From Collimonas humicola (GTDB lineage: Bacteria > Pseudomonadota > Gammaproteobacteria > Burkholderiales > Burkholderiaceae_D): DNA of 64,000 nt. Both the position numbers and the translations under genes were made by a program. Position 1 is the stretch's first letter. Each line of letters starts with the position of its first letter. The stretch is from assembly GCF_018304945.1 (NCBI RefSeq), contig NZ_JAGQEE010000006.1, positions 304,863 through 368,862 on the forward strand, given 5' to 3'. Shown one piece after another: positions 8,413 through 16,511 of the stretch. Below the pieces are notes generated by a model. That model searched no databases. It was not told the DNA's origin and was given only the letters and a program-made list of their open reading frames with translations.

Positions 8413-9132
8413 CTATCTGGCGTTGGTGGCCGCCGCCAGCATACGTTCGTCGATATCGAGCTGCGCCTTCAGGCCGGCCCATCCCTTCGGCGTGACCTGG
8501 ACCGCGCGCGATGATTTTGTGCGCCGCAGCCAGCCCGCGTCGCACAAGGCGCTCATCAGCTGCACGCCCAGCGGCCCTGCCAGATGATGGCTGCGTTCGG
8601 TCCAGTCCAGGCATTGCCGCGCAAGACCGTTGCGGGTCGGCTTGAGCGCGCCGACATCGACGCCGATTGCGGTAAACCAGGCCCTGCCGGCGGCCGACAG
8701 CTCGAACTGCTTGTCCGCGCCGGCTGCGATAAAGCGACGCCGCTGCAGGGCTTGCGTCACGGCCACGCCCAGCTGTCCTGCCAGGTGGTCGTAGCAGCAG
8801 CGGGCAAAGCGCAGATCTTGCGTCGCGCGGTTCAATGGTCTGCGCCTGACGACATCGGCCGAACTGATGGCGGCAAGATGTTCAATCGCGGCGGCGACAT
8901 GTGGATCGCTCAGGCGGTAGTAGCGATGGCGGCCTTGCTGCTCGCAACTGAGCAGGCCGCCGTACAGCAGTTTGGCCAGGTGAGCGCTGGCGGTTTGCGC
9001 GGTTATGCCCGCTGCATGCGCCAGCTCGCCGGCCGGCAGTGCGCTGCCGTCGCACAAGGCCAGCAGCATGGCGGCGCGCGCCGGCTCGGCGATCAGGAAG
9101 GCGACGGACGAGATATTCGGTTGCGGTGACAC
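8413..9132 (-). CDS. ArsR-type winged-helix transcriptional regulator
   Basis: About 239 aa. The N-terminal ~90 residues form an ArsR-like winged helix (EPARAAMLLALCDG, AGITAQTASAHLAKLLYGGLL, GRHRYYRLSDPHV). The remaining ~140 residues are a C-terminal region found in longer ArsR-type regulators, function unknown. It lacks the ELCVCD metal-binding motif, so metal sensing is unlikely. I place the start at the GTG at 9132, which has a perfect aggaggt six bases upstream; a TTG at 9162 lacks this. A 16-bp perfect palindrome lies about 80 bp upstream. Confidence 0.8.
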   Translation of the reverse strand: MSPQPNISSVAFLIAEPARAAMLLALCDGSALPAGELAHAAGITAQTASAHLAKLLYGGLLSCEQQGRHRYYRLSDPHVAAAIEHLAAISSADVVRRRPLNRATQDLRFARCCYDHLAGQLGVAVTQALQRRRFIAAGADKQFELSAAGRAWFTAIGVDVGALKPTRNGLARQCLDWTERSHHLAGPLGVQLMSALCDAGWLRRTKSSRAVQVTPKGWAGLKAQLDIDERMLAAATNAR

Positions 9133-9197
9133 GGGCGGACCTCCTGCGCAGGTTTGCAGCAATTGCGAATTGCCAGGATAGCAGTATAGGCCCGAAA

Positions 9198-9239
9198 GCC
9201 GGCTGCATGCTTCGTCATATGACGAAACGTGCAGCCGGC
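9198..9239. promoter_or_regulatory. Nested palindrome upstream of the ArsR-type gene
   Basis: A 42-nt inverted repeat: outer arms gccggctgca (9198-9207) / tgcagccggc (9230-9239), and a perfect 16-bp inner palindrome ttcgtcatatgacgaa (9211-9226). It lies between the AraC-type stop (9273) and the ArsR-type start (9132), both on the minus strand. The inner part resembles winged-helix repressor operators. The outer GC stem could also terminate the AraC transcript, although no U-run follows. Confidence 0.5.
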
Positions 9240-9272
9240 CCAGCGCTGGTTCAGAGCTGGCTCATAGCTGGT

Positions 9273-10241
9273 TCATAGCGGCACCACGGGAATGCAGATA
9301 TCGCATTCGAAGGTGCAGGTTGCCGCGTCGTAAGCGGCGTCCGTCGGGTAGTACTCGAAGCAGGGGCGGGCATCGAGCTGCATGCCGCTGGCCGGCAGCC
9401 AGTCGCGCAGCAGGCCGGTCCAGCTGCCGCCGATATCGCGGCCGGTGCCGCGGTAGCGCGTCATGGCGTAACTGCCGCCGGGGATGACGGTAGTGAAGCA
9501 GGGGCCGCTGGCGACAAAATCGGCTGGCACTTCGACACAGGCATCGTAGCGGCATTTGTCGGCGCTGGTGATGCCCGGATCATCGTGGCTGATGCCGTAG
9601 CGCGGCTTGCCGAACAGGTTGTTGGTTGCCATCCAGGGGCTGACCACCTTGCCCCAGAATTCCGAGATTGGCTGGCCGTAGGGGCCGATGTAGCGCAGGT
9701 AGGCGATCTTGACTTCGGGCCGTTGAATCACTTGGACTTTCATGGGAATCTCCATAACAGGTTGTCGGGAGTTCTCATGATCGGCCATGCCGTCGTCGTT
9801 TTCCTGATCCTGCTTGCGAAGCAGCTGACCAGGATTGCTTTTTTGCGCCTCATCCTGGCTGCGCATCGCTTCAAGCTGGCTGGCCCAGCGGTCCGCCTGC
9901 CCCTGGCGCCATTCGGTGGCGGTGCAGCCGAAGCGGCCCTTGAATGCCCGCGCAAACGCTTCCGCCGAGCCGAAACCTACCGACAGGGCAATATCCAGCA
10001 CCGGCACCCCCGGCTGGGCGATCAGCCGCAATGCGGCTACCTCAAGCCGGCGCCGGCGCAGGTAGTCGCCAAAGGTTTCGCCCATCCAGGCGGCGAACAG
10101 GCGGTGGAAATGAAATGCGGAGAAGTGTGCAACTTCGGCCAGCATGCTCAGTTCCAGGACCTGGTCCAGGTGCTGGTCGATATGCTCCTGCACCTTGTGC
10201 ATGCGCCTTGCATAAATGGCCTGGTTTTCTTGCGAGCCCAT
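9273..10241 (-). CDS. AraC family regulator with C-terminal GyrI-like effector domain
   Basis: About 322 aa. An N-terminal AraC/XylS double helix-turn-helix spans residues ~10-115 (LSMLAEVAHFSAFHFHRLF; DIALSVGFGSAEAFARAFK). A ~45-residue charged linker follows, then a GyrI/BacR-type small-molecule-binding domain (VKIAYLRYIGPYGQPI through VPGGSYAMTRYRG). This is the Rob/SoxS-like layout used by regulators of multidrug response that bind hydrophobic ligands. The start is the ATG at 10241 (MGSQENQ). The target genes are not evident; the neighbouring TetR and ArsR genes suggest a cluster of small-molecule sensors. Confidence 0.88.
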   Translation of the reverse strand: MGSQENQAIYARRMHKVQEHIDQHLDQVLELSMLAEVAHFSAFHFHRLFAAWMGETFGDYLRRRRLEVAALRLIAQPGVPVLDIALSVGFGSAEAFARAFKGRFGCTATEWRQGQADRWASQLEAMRSQDEAQKSNPGQLLRKQDQENDDGMADHENSRQPVMEIPMKVQVIQRPEVKIAYLRYIGPYGQPISEFWGKVVSPWMATNNLFGKPRYGISHDDPGITSADKCRYDACVEVPADFVASGPCFTTVIPGGSYAMTRYRGTGRDIGGSWTGLLRDWLPASGMQLDARPCFEYYPTDAAYDAATCTFECDICIPVVPL

Positions 10242-10260
10242 GGTCTGTGCCGCCCGTCTG

Positions 10261-10383
10261 TCAGCGCGTCGCCAGCGGCAAGCTGCTGCGCAAGCCGCCG
10301 CCAATGGAACGCGGCAGCGGGGCGCCGATTTCGGGTCCGGGCGGCGCTGCCGAGGCGAACAGGAAAAACAGGTGCTGGGTCAT
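10261..10383 (-). CDS. Possible 40-aa small protein between two regulators
   Basis: A 40-codon frame (MTQHLFFLFASAAPPGPE onward) starts at 10383 with a gagg motif eight bases upstream and ends 19 bp before the AraC start. It lies between the TetR stop (10425) and the AraC start (10241) on the same strand. The N-terminus is hydrophobic and the rest Pro/Gly/Arg-rich. I do not recognise it; it may be a non-coding linker. Confidence 0.25.
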   Translation of the reverse strand: MTQHLFFLFASAAPPGPEIGAPLPRSIGGGLRSSLPLATR

Positions 10384-10424
10384 GTGCATATCCTCGATGC
10401 GGCTATCGTAAAAACAGGGGCGGT

Positions 10425-11015
10425 TCACAGGGGCTTTTTGGCAAAAGCGGTGGTGCACAGCTCGGCAAAAATAGACTGCATTTCCGACGGCGCCTGCTGC
10501 ATCCCGTTCTCATTCCACCATGCCAATACCGTGAACAAGGCCGCTGAAATGAAACGTCCGTGCAGGCCGGCCGGCAAATCCTCGCGGGCATCCAGGATGG
10601 CGCTCAGCCTTCGTTCCAGTATTTCCTGCGCCATGCGCGATACCGCCAGACCGCATGCGCCGTTCATCAGTGCCGAGTACATTTGCGGCGCCTCGCGCAG
10701 ATGAGCGAACAGCCTGCTTGCATCGAGTAGTCCCGGCAGCTCCGTCGATACCACAATGTGGCGCTCCAGAACGCCTTCCAGCTGGGTTCGGAGCAGTTCG
10801 TCCTTGCTGTCGAAATGGGCGTAGAAGGTGCCTCTGCCGACGGCTGCCTTTTTTGCAATATCGCTGACGCGGATAGCGTCGTACGAACGGCGCAGCAAGA
10901 GCGTGGCCAGGGCGGCATTGATATCGTGGCGGCTGCGCCGTGAGCGCAAATCCACGCGCTCCTGAACAGAAGCAGATTTTTGTTCGATATCAGACATAAA
11001 TTTGGACTTGTCCAT
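10425..11015 (-). CDS. TetR family transcriptional regulator
   Basis: A 196-aa protein. Residues ~28-75 form the TetR helix-turn-helix (ALATLLLRRSYDAIRVSDIA, then GRGTFYAHFDSKDELL), and the C-terminal ~110 residues are the variable ligand-binding/dimerisation domain. The first ATG is at 11015; an ATG at 10997 (MSDIEQK) is also possible and would leave the palindrome tggacttgtcca in the 5' region. The gene is divergent from a small membrane protein gene (11107), a likely target. Ligand unknown. Confidence 0.88.
   Translation of the reverse strand: MDKSKFMSDIEQKSASVQERVDLRSRRSRHDINAALATLLLRRSYDAIRVSDIAKKAAVGRGTFYAHFDSKDELLRTQLEGVLERHIVVSTELPGLLDASRLFAHLREAPQMYSALMNGACGLAVSRMAQEILERRLSAILDAREDLPAGLHGRFISAALFTVLAWWNENGMQQAPSEMQSIFAELCTTAFAKKPL
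11003..11014. promoter_or_regulatory. Short palindrome at the TetR start, candidate operator
   Basis: The sequence tggacttgtcca has 5-bp arms with a 2-bp centre. It is located at the first TetR ATG, between the divergent TetR and membrane-protein genes, as expected for an autoregulatory TetR operator. Support is positional only. Confidence 0.35.
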
Positions 11016-11106
11016 TGATGTCGGGCGGCGTTGGCGAAATACTCGTGGCTCCTATGTTATCGCAAAGCAACCCCATCCTCTCTTTTGTTCAACTGGAAAG
11101 GCAAAT

Positions 11107-11760
11107 ATGACGAATCAACGAATCCATGCCGCAGCCCTGATGATCGGCATGCTGGCCGGCATCCTTACCATGGCGATTCACCCGACCAGCTTCGATCTGC
11201 ATGCTTCGGCAGAATCCATCACGCGTGTCAATCACATCAATACCGTGACGCATATACTCGGCCTGGCAAGCATTCCGGTCACTTTGCTGGGAGCTTTTGG
11301 AATATCCAGCCGCATCGGCTGGAACCACATCAGCGGGCTAAGCGCGTTCATTGTCTATTGTTTTGCGTCGATGGCCGTCATGCTGGCGGCGGTGGCTGAC
11401 GGCCTGATCGGTTCCAGCCTGGCCCAGGAAGCAATCAACGTCGACGACAGCCAGCGGCAATTGCTGATGATGGCGCTGCACTACAATTTTCAGCTGAACC
11501 AGGCGCTGGCGAAGGTGTATGTTGCCGGCTCATCATGTGCATTTATCCTGTGGTCGATAGCGCTGGCATATTCAGGAAGAAGCACAAGAGTCCTGGGCAT
11601 CGCCGGCGGCATTGTCGGACTGTGCGGGCTGATTGCGGTGCTGGGCGGGCACATCCAGATGAATGCACATGGATTCGGCTTGATTATTCTGGTGCAAGCC
11701 ATCTGGATCGTGCTGGTCGCCATCTGGCTATTCAGGGAGACGCCGCTCGAGGCAAGGTAA
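11107..11760 (+). CDS. Multi-pass membrane protein of unknown function
   Basis: A 217-aa hydrophobic protein with about six membrane segments (AALMIGMLAGILTMAI; ILGLASIPVTLLGAFGI; LSAFIVYCFASMAVMLAAVA; VAGSSCAFILWSIALAY; IAGGIVGLCGLIAVLGG; IILVQAIWIVLVAIWLF). I see no transporter motif. The start at 11107 (MTNQRIH) follows ggaaagg. Its divergent arrangement with a TetR gene and 91-bp shared promoter region suggest TetR control. Conserved HINTVTHILG and HIQMNAHGFG segments carry histidines near membrane edges, which might bind heme or metal; this is speculation. Confidence 0.75.
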   Translation: MTNQRIHAAALMIGMLAGILTMAIHPTSFDLHASAESITRVNHINTVTHILGLASIPVTLLGAFGISSRIGWNHISGLSAFIVYCFASMAVMLAAVADGLIGSSLAQEAINVDDSQRQLLMMALHYNFQLNQALAKVYVAGSSCAFILWSIALAYSGRSTRVLGIAGGIVGLCGLIAVLGGHIQMNAHGFGLIILVQAIWIVLVAIWLFRETPLEAR

Positions 11761-11830
11761 AGCCAGTCTCCAAAACATCAGCGCCAGAAAGCTGACGGTC
11801 GCCTTTATCGGGAAGACACCGGTTCGCGCC

Positions 11831-12457
11831 CTAGGCGCGCGGCAAATGCCAGCCGCGCGATACCGCCACCATGCGCAGCGTAAAGCAAGCCAGGCCGCCA
11901 GCGAACGCGGCAGCGCCGGGCGGCAGGCCGAGGCGGCGCGTGGCCAGCAACACGAACGCGCCAAAGAAGGCTGCGGTGGCGTAGATATCCACCTGCAGCA
12001 CCGCCGGCACGCGCGACAGCAGGATGTCTCGCACCACGCCGCCGCCGACCGCGGTGACGGTTCCCATCAGCATGGCGATAAACGGCCGGATGCCGAACAG
12101 GATGGCTTTCTCGACGCCGGCCACGGCGAACAGGGCCAGGCCGGCGGCGTCCAGCACCAGCATCCATTCCGGCGGGAATGCCTGTACCGTCGAATGAAAG
12201 ACAAAGGTGAAGAAGCCGGCCAGGAAAGTCAGCACCGGATAGCGCCAGTCGCGGATCGCATTCGGCGGCGTCGAACCTATCAGCAGGTCGCGGATGACGC
12301 CGCCGCCCAGGGCGGCCACGAACGAGATCACCATCACGCCGAGCAGATCGAGGCCGCCGCGCATTGCGCTCAGCGCGCCTTCGATGGCAAACACCAGGGT
12401 GCCGATCAGATCGGCGGCCACAACGATGGTTTCTGTCTTGAGCTTGATTTTGTACAT
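11831..12457 (-). CDS. TRIC-type/UPF0126 family membrane protein (YicG/YadS-like)
   Basis: A 208-aa inner-membrane protein with about seven membrane segments arranged as two homologous halves. Each half carries the family signature: ALGGGVIRDLL in the first and AVGGGVVRDIL in the second. Bacterial members are trimeric cation (mainly potassium) channels related to eukaryotic TRIC, or are annotated as UPF0126. The start at 12457 (MYKIKLK) follows aaggga. It has no obvious operon partner. Confidence 0.87.
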   Translation of the reverse strand: MYKIKLKTETIVVAADLIGTLVFAIEGALSAMRGGLDLLGVMVISFVAALGGGVIRDLLIGSTPPNAIRDWRYPVLTFLAGFFTFVFHSTVQAFPPEWMLVLDAAGLALFAVAGVEKAILFGIRPFIAMLMGTVTAVGGGVVRDILLSRVPAVLQVDIYATAAFFGAFVLLATRRLGLPPGAAAFAGGLACFTLRMVAVSRGWHLPRA

Positions 12458-12544
12458 GGAGCCGTTCCCTTCGTTAGTGCTGGCACGCTATAACGAAAAA
12501 ATCGGCGCGTCAATTACTCCATGTGCGTACCGTATGTAAACGGG

Positions 12545-12588
12545 AACGGGGTGCAAACCGCGCCTTGCAGCGCTGCTTGCACCCCGTT
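12545..12588 (-). terminator. Hairpin downstream of the peptide ABC operon
   Basis: A perfect 12-bp stem (aacggggtgcaa at 12545-12556; ttgcaccccgtt at 12577-12588) lies 34 bp beyond the ATPase stop. A second small hairpin (gtctct/agagac, 12593-12613) is closer to the gene. There is no long U-run, so termination is likely but not certain. Confidence 0.6.
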
Positions 12589-12621
12589 TAAGGTCTCTGC
12601 GTTCGCGAGAGACTGGCCGGC

Positions 12622-14358
12622 TTAGTTCTGCAGGCCGCGCGGAATCGCGCTCAGCAACTGGCGCGTGTAGGCATGCGTCGGGTTGTGATAGAGCTCGTCC
12701 GAGTTGGCCAGTTCCACCACTTTACCCTGATGCATCACCATCACCTGGTCGGCCAGGTATTTGACTACCGACAGATCGTGCGAGATGAAGATGTAGCTCA
12801 TGCCGAATTCTTCCTGCAAGTCTTGCAGCAGGTTCAGCACCTGCGCCTGCACCGAGACGTCCAGCGCCGACACCGACTCGTCGCACACCAGGATTTCCGG
12901 ACGCAGGGTCAGGCAACGCGCAATCGCGATCCGCTGCCGCTGGCCGCCCGAGAATTCGTGCGGATAGCGGTGATAGGCCTGCTGCGGCAAGCCGACCTTT
13001 TGCAGCAGCTGCATCGCCATTTCGGTGCGCTCGCTGTCGTCGCTGCCGATCTGGTGGATGCGCATCGGCTCCAGCAGGATCTGGCCGATGGTGAAACGCG
13101 GATTGAGCGAGGCGTACGGGTTCTGGAAGATGATCTGGATACGGCGCTTGTAGGCCATGAAATCCTTGTTGGACATGCCGATGATGTCCTTGCCTTCGAA
13201 CAGCGCCTGGCCGGACGTCGCCTGGTGCAGGCGCATCAGGGTCAGGCCGACCGTGGTCTTGCCGGAACCGGATTCGCCCACCACGCCGAGGGTCTTGCCG
13301 CGCGCCAGCTTGAAGGAAACATCCTGCACCGCCTTGAATTCCTTGCGGCCGAACAGGCCCTCGCGGAAATAGAAGCTCTTGCCCAGGTTGCGCACGTCCA
13401 GCAAGGTGTCTTCCTGGCCGCTGCAGCCGCGCGAGCGTTCGCGCAGATCGAGCTCGGCGCCGCTGCCGTTGCCGCCGTTCACGCCGTTGTTCATATAGTC
13501 GCTGATCACCGGCAAACGCCATGGACGGGTATCGAGCGAAGGGCGGCACATCAGCAGCGCCTTGGTGTAGGGATCCTGCGGCGCTTCAAAGATTTGGCGG
13601 ACATCGCCTTTTTCCCGTACTTCGCCATGCCGCATGACGATCACTTCGTCAGCGATTTCGCCGACCAGCGCCAGGTCATGGGTAATGAACAGCACCGACA
13701 TCTTGTGGCGCTTGCGCAGCGCTTCGATGAGGTCGATGATCTGCTTCTGGATGGTGACGTCCAGCGCGGTGGTCGGTTCGTCGGCAATCAGCAGTTTCGG
13801 TTCGCAGGCGATCGCCATGGCGATCATCACGCGCTGCTGCTGGCCGCCCGACATCTGGCTCGGATAGGCGTCGATCTTGGTGGCAGGCGAGGGAATCCCG
13901 ACTTCTTCCAGCAGAGCGATGGCGCGGGCGCGCGCCTGCTTGGCGTTCATGCCCATATGCAGCTGCAGCACTTCGCCGATCTGGAAGCCGACCGTGAAGA
14001 CCGGATTGAGCGAGGTCATCGGCTCCTGGAAAATCATCGAGATTTCCTTGCCGCACATGTCGCGCCGCTCATCCGGCGACATCGCCAGCAGGTTGCGGCC
14101 TTCGAACTCGAGCACGCTGGTGGGAGCGATGCTGGAGTTATCCTTCGGCAGCAGGCCCATCACGGCCAGCGAGCTGACCGATTTGCCGCTGCCCGATTCG
14201 CCGACCAGGGCCACGGTGGTGTTGTGCGGAATGTCGAAGGAGACGCCCTTGACGGTTTCCACCATGGTCTTTTTATCGCTGCGGAAACTCACGCGCAGGT
14301 CGCGCACGCGCAAAAGTGGATGCGCGCTGTCTTGTTTGTTGTGGTTACTGGAATCCAT
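12622..14358 (-). CDS. Peptide ABC transporter, fused double ATP-binding protein
   Basis: A 578-aa protein with two complete ABC ATPase domains in one chain (YejF/GsiA type), replacing separate DppD and DppF subunits. Domain 1: Walker A GESGSGKS at 53-60, signature MSGGQQQR, Walker B LLIADEPTTALD. Domain 2: Walker A GESGSGKT, signature FSGGQRQR, Walker B ILVCDESVSALD. Each domain ends in the oligopeptide/dipeptide C-terminal extension (QDPYTKALL; PTHAYTRQLL). It energises the permease pair encoded immediately upstream. It is the last gene of the minus-strand operon, 8 bp after the permease stop. Confidence 0.93.
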   Translation of the reverse strand: MDSSNHNKQDSAHPLLRVRDLRVSFRSDKKTMVETVKGVSFDIPHNTTVALVGESGSGKSVSSLAVMGLLPKDNSSIAPTSVLEFEGRNLLAMSPDERRDMCGKEISMIFQEPMTSLNPVFTVGFQIGEVLQLHMGMNAKQARARAIALLEEVGIPSPATKIDAYPSQMSGGQQQRVMIAMAIACEPKLLIADEPTTALDVTIQKQIIDLIEALRKRHKMSVLFITHDLALVGEIADEVIVMRHGEVREKGDVRQIFEAPQDPYTKALLMCRPSLDTRPWRLPVISDYMNNGVNGGNGSGAELDLRERSRGCSGQEDTLLDVRNLGKSFYFREGLFGRKEFKAVQDVSFKLARGKTLGVVGESGSGKTTVGLTLMRLHQATSGQALFEGKDIIGMSNKDFMAYKRRIQIIFQNPYASLNPRFTIGQILLEPMRIHQIGSDDSERTEMAMQLLQKVGLPQQAYHRYPHEFSGGQRQRIAIARCLTLRPEILVCDESVSALDVSVQAQVLNLLQDLQEEFGMSYIFISHDLSVVKYLADQVMVMHQGKVVELANSDELYHNPTHAYTRQLLSAIPRGLQN

Positions 14359-14366
14359 GATGTCTC

Positions 14367-15545
14367 CTATTTCAGCTTCGGATCGAGGGCGTCGCGCAGC
14401 GCGTCAGTGAACAGCGAGAACGCTGTCACCAGGATCGCCATGGCGATACTCGCAGCCGCCAGCTGCCACCACTTACCCAGAATTAATTCGTTTTGCGCTT
14501 CGTTCAGCATGCTGCCCCAGGAAACGACGCCGACCGGCACGCCGAAACCGAGGAAGCTCAAGATCACTTCCGACTTGATGAAGCCGACCACCGAGATCGA
14601 CAGCTGCACCAGCGACACGTGGCTGACGTTAGGGAAGATATGGCCGAACATCTTGCTCCAGTGGCTGGCGCCGATGGCGTCCGCCGCCATCACGTACTCG
14701 CGCGACTTGTGCTTCATGTATTCGGCACGGATCAGGCGGTAGGTGCCGGTCCAGCCGGTCAGGCCGAGGATCAGCACGATCGCCGTCACGCCCTTTTGCT
14801 GCAGCACCGCGGCCACTGCCAGGATCAGCAGCAGGTAAGGGATGGAGGTGAAGATGCTGTAGAACCAGTTGAACGCATCATCGATCCAGCCGCCGAAGTA
14901 GCCGGAGACGGCGCCGAAAATGGTGCCGAGGGCGACCGCCAGCAAGGCTGCGACCAGGCCGACGATGATCGAGGTTTCCGCGCCCTTGACGGTTTTCTTG
15001 ATGATGTCGTGACCCCACTTGTCGGCGCCGAACGGCAGCGTCTGCTTGCGGATCAGGGTGGCGCTGCTGCCTTTCTTGGCCAGCTCGGCGCGGATTTCAG
15101 CCATTTCGGCAGCGAGCGGGTCGGCGATGCCGTAGTCGTTGGCGATCACCGGCGGCGGCGCTGCCGCCGTGCCGCTCTTGCGCAGGTCGCGCAGGATGTC
15201 GCGCAGCGGATCGACCGGGTTTTCCGGCGGCGGCGCTTCCGCCGCCGCGTCGTTGTCGGCGAAGCCGCGTTCGGCGTCGGTTTGCGCGCCCAGGAAAGTC
15301 GGCGGCGCGTAATTGACGCCGACTTCCTTCGACCAGTCGCCGGCGATCAGGCCGCTGGCGGACAGCGCCAGCATGACCAGGTAAAGGCCGACCACGGCCA
15401 TTGCCGCCATCGCCACGCGGTCGGCGCGTAGGCGGCGCCAGGCCAGGGCCCACAGGCCTGGTGAGTGAGTCTGGGGAGCAGCATTGAGAGCTACTGTGCT
15501 TGCCGGCGCCGCTTGGGTAGGGGCCGAATGGATACTTTGAGTCAT
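14367..15545 (-). CDS. Peptide ABC transporter permease (DppC/YejE-like)
   Basis: A 392-aa inner-membrane protein. TM1 is near residues 50-70; a ~110-residue hydrophilic segment with Pro- and Ala-rich stretches (AAAEAPPPENPVDP) follows; then the BPD-type permease domain with five TMs and the ATPase-coupling loop EYVMAADAIGASHWSKMF. The long extracytoplasmic insertion is bigger than in DppC and closer to YejE-type permeases. It forms a heterodimer with the permease encoded just upstream, in the same operon with 8-bp gaps on both sides. Confidence 0.92.
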   Translation of the reverse strand: MTQSIHSAPTQAAPASTVALNAAPQTHSPGLWALAWRRLRADRVAMAAMAVVGLYLVMLALSASGLIAGDWSKEVGVNYAPPTFLGAQTDAERGFADNDAAAEAPPPENPVDPLRDILRDLRKSGTAAAPPPVIANDYGIADPLAAEMAEIRAELAKKGSSATLIRKQTLPFGADKWGHDIIKKTVKGAETSIIVGLVAALLAVALGTIFGAVSGYFGGWIDDAFNWFYSIFTSIPYLLLILAVAAVLQQKGVTAIVLILGLTGWTGTYRLIRAEYMKHKSREYVMAADAIGASHWSKMFGHIFPNVSHVSLVQLSISVVGFIKSEVILSFLGFGVPVGVVSWGSMLNEAQNELILGKWWQLAAASIAMAILVTAFSLFTDALRDALDPKLK

Positions 15546-15553
15546 GGCGGCTC

Positions 15554-16492
15554 CTACTTCAGTTGAACGCGTGGGTCGACGGCTTGGTACAGCAAGTCAG
15601 TCAACAGGTTGAATATCATGGTGGCGGCGGCGACATAGATCGTGATCGCCTTGATCACCGGGAAATCGCTGCGTTCAACCGCCAGGATCACTTCGCGGCC
15701 GATGCCTGGAATCGAGAAGAAGCGCTCGATCAGGAAGGCGCCGATCAGCAGGGCCGGCAGGTTCGACATGACGTTGGTGATGATCGGGATAGCGGCGTTG
15801 CGCAACACGTGCACCCACAGGATGCGACGTTCCTTGACGCCTTTGGCGCGCGCGGTGCGGACGTAATCCTGGTTGACTTCGTCAAGCACGAAAGTGCGGT
15901 ACAGGCGCAAGCTGGGGGCGATGCTGACCGCCAGCATGATCAGGATCGGCAGGGCCGAATAATGGAACAGGTTTTCCGCGAAGCTGTTGCCCCAGCCTTG
16001 CACCGGGAACATGCCCAGCTTGTAGGCGAACCAGTACTGGAACAGGATGATGTAGACCAGGATACTGATCGACATGCCGACGGTGCAAGCCACCATCACC
16101 ATGCGGTCGGTCTTGGAGCCGCGCACGAAGGCCACGGCCAGCGCCAGCGCCACGGCGATCAGGGTTTCCAGGATGGTCAGCGGGATCAGCACGGTCATGG
16201 ACGGGCCGAGGCGGGTCAGGATCACGTTGGCGACAGATTCACCGGTGCTCCAGCTGGTGCCGAAGTTGAAGGTGACGATCTGCTTGATGAAGATCCACAG
16301 CTGGATGTAGTAAGGCTGGTCGATGCCGAGCTGGGTGCGGATGTTGGCGATCTGTTGCGGGTTCGACATCTTCCCTGCCAGGATGTAGGCCGGGTCGCCC
16401 CCGACCCAGTTGAACAGGAAAAATACCAGTACGATAACGCCGAGCATGGTCGGCAGCATTTGCCAGAGTCGGCGCAGGATATAAGCGGTCAT
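15554..16492 (-). CDS. Peptide ABC transporter permease (DppB/YejB-like)
   Basis: A 312-aa inner-membrane protein with N-terminal MTAYILRRLWQMLPTMLGV, typical of DppB/OppB, six membrane segments, and the EAA coupling loop DYVRTARAKGVKERRILW near residues 205-222. It pairs with the DppC-like permease encoded 8 bp downstream. The M3 peptidase stop is 19 bp upstream, so peptidase and transporter are probably translated from one message, linking periplasmic peptide trimming to import. Confidence 0.93.
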   Translation of the reverse strand: MTAYILRRLWQMLPTMLGVIVLVFFLFNWVGGDPAYILAGKMSNPQQIANIRTQLGIDQPYYIQLWIFIKQIVTFNFGTSWSTGESVANVILTRLGPSMTVLIPLTILETLIAVALALAVAFVRGSKTDRMVMVACTVGMSISILVYIILFQYWFAYKLGMFPVQGWGNSFAENLFHYSALPILIMLAVSIAPSLRLYRTFVLDEVNQDYVRTARAKGVKERRILWVHVLRNAAIPIITNVMSNLPALLIGAFLIERFFSIPGIGREVILAVERSDFPVIKAITIYVAAATMIFNLLTDLLYQAVDPRVQLK

Positions 16493-16511
16493 GATGGTTC
16501 CTTAGTCAGGC

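Noticed and set aside
12673..14742. A 689-aa plus-strand frame opposite the fused ATPase and permease genes
   Set aside because: It spans two real genes in antisense, has no ribosome site and a His/Gln/Asp/Arg-biased composition; the minus-strand Walker motifs settle the coding strand.
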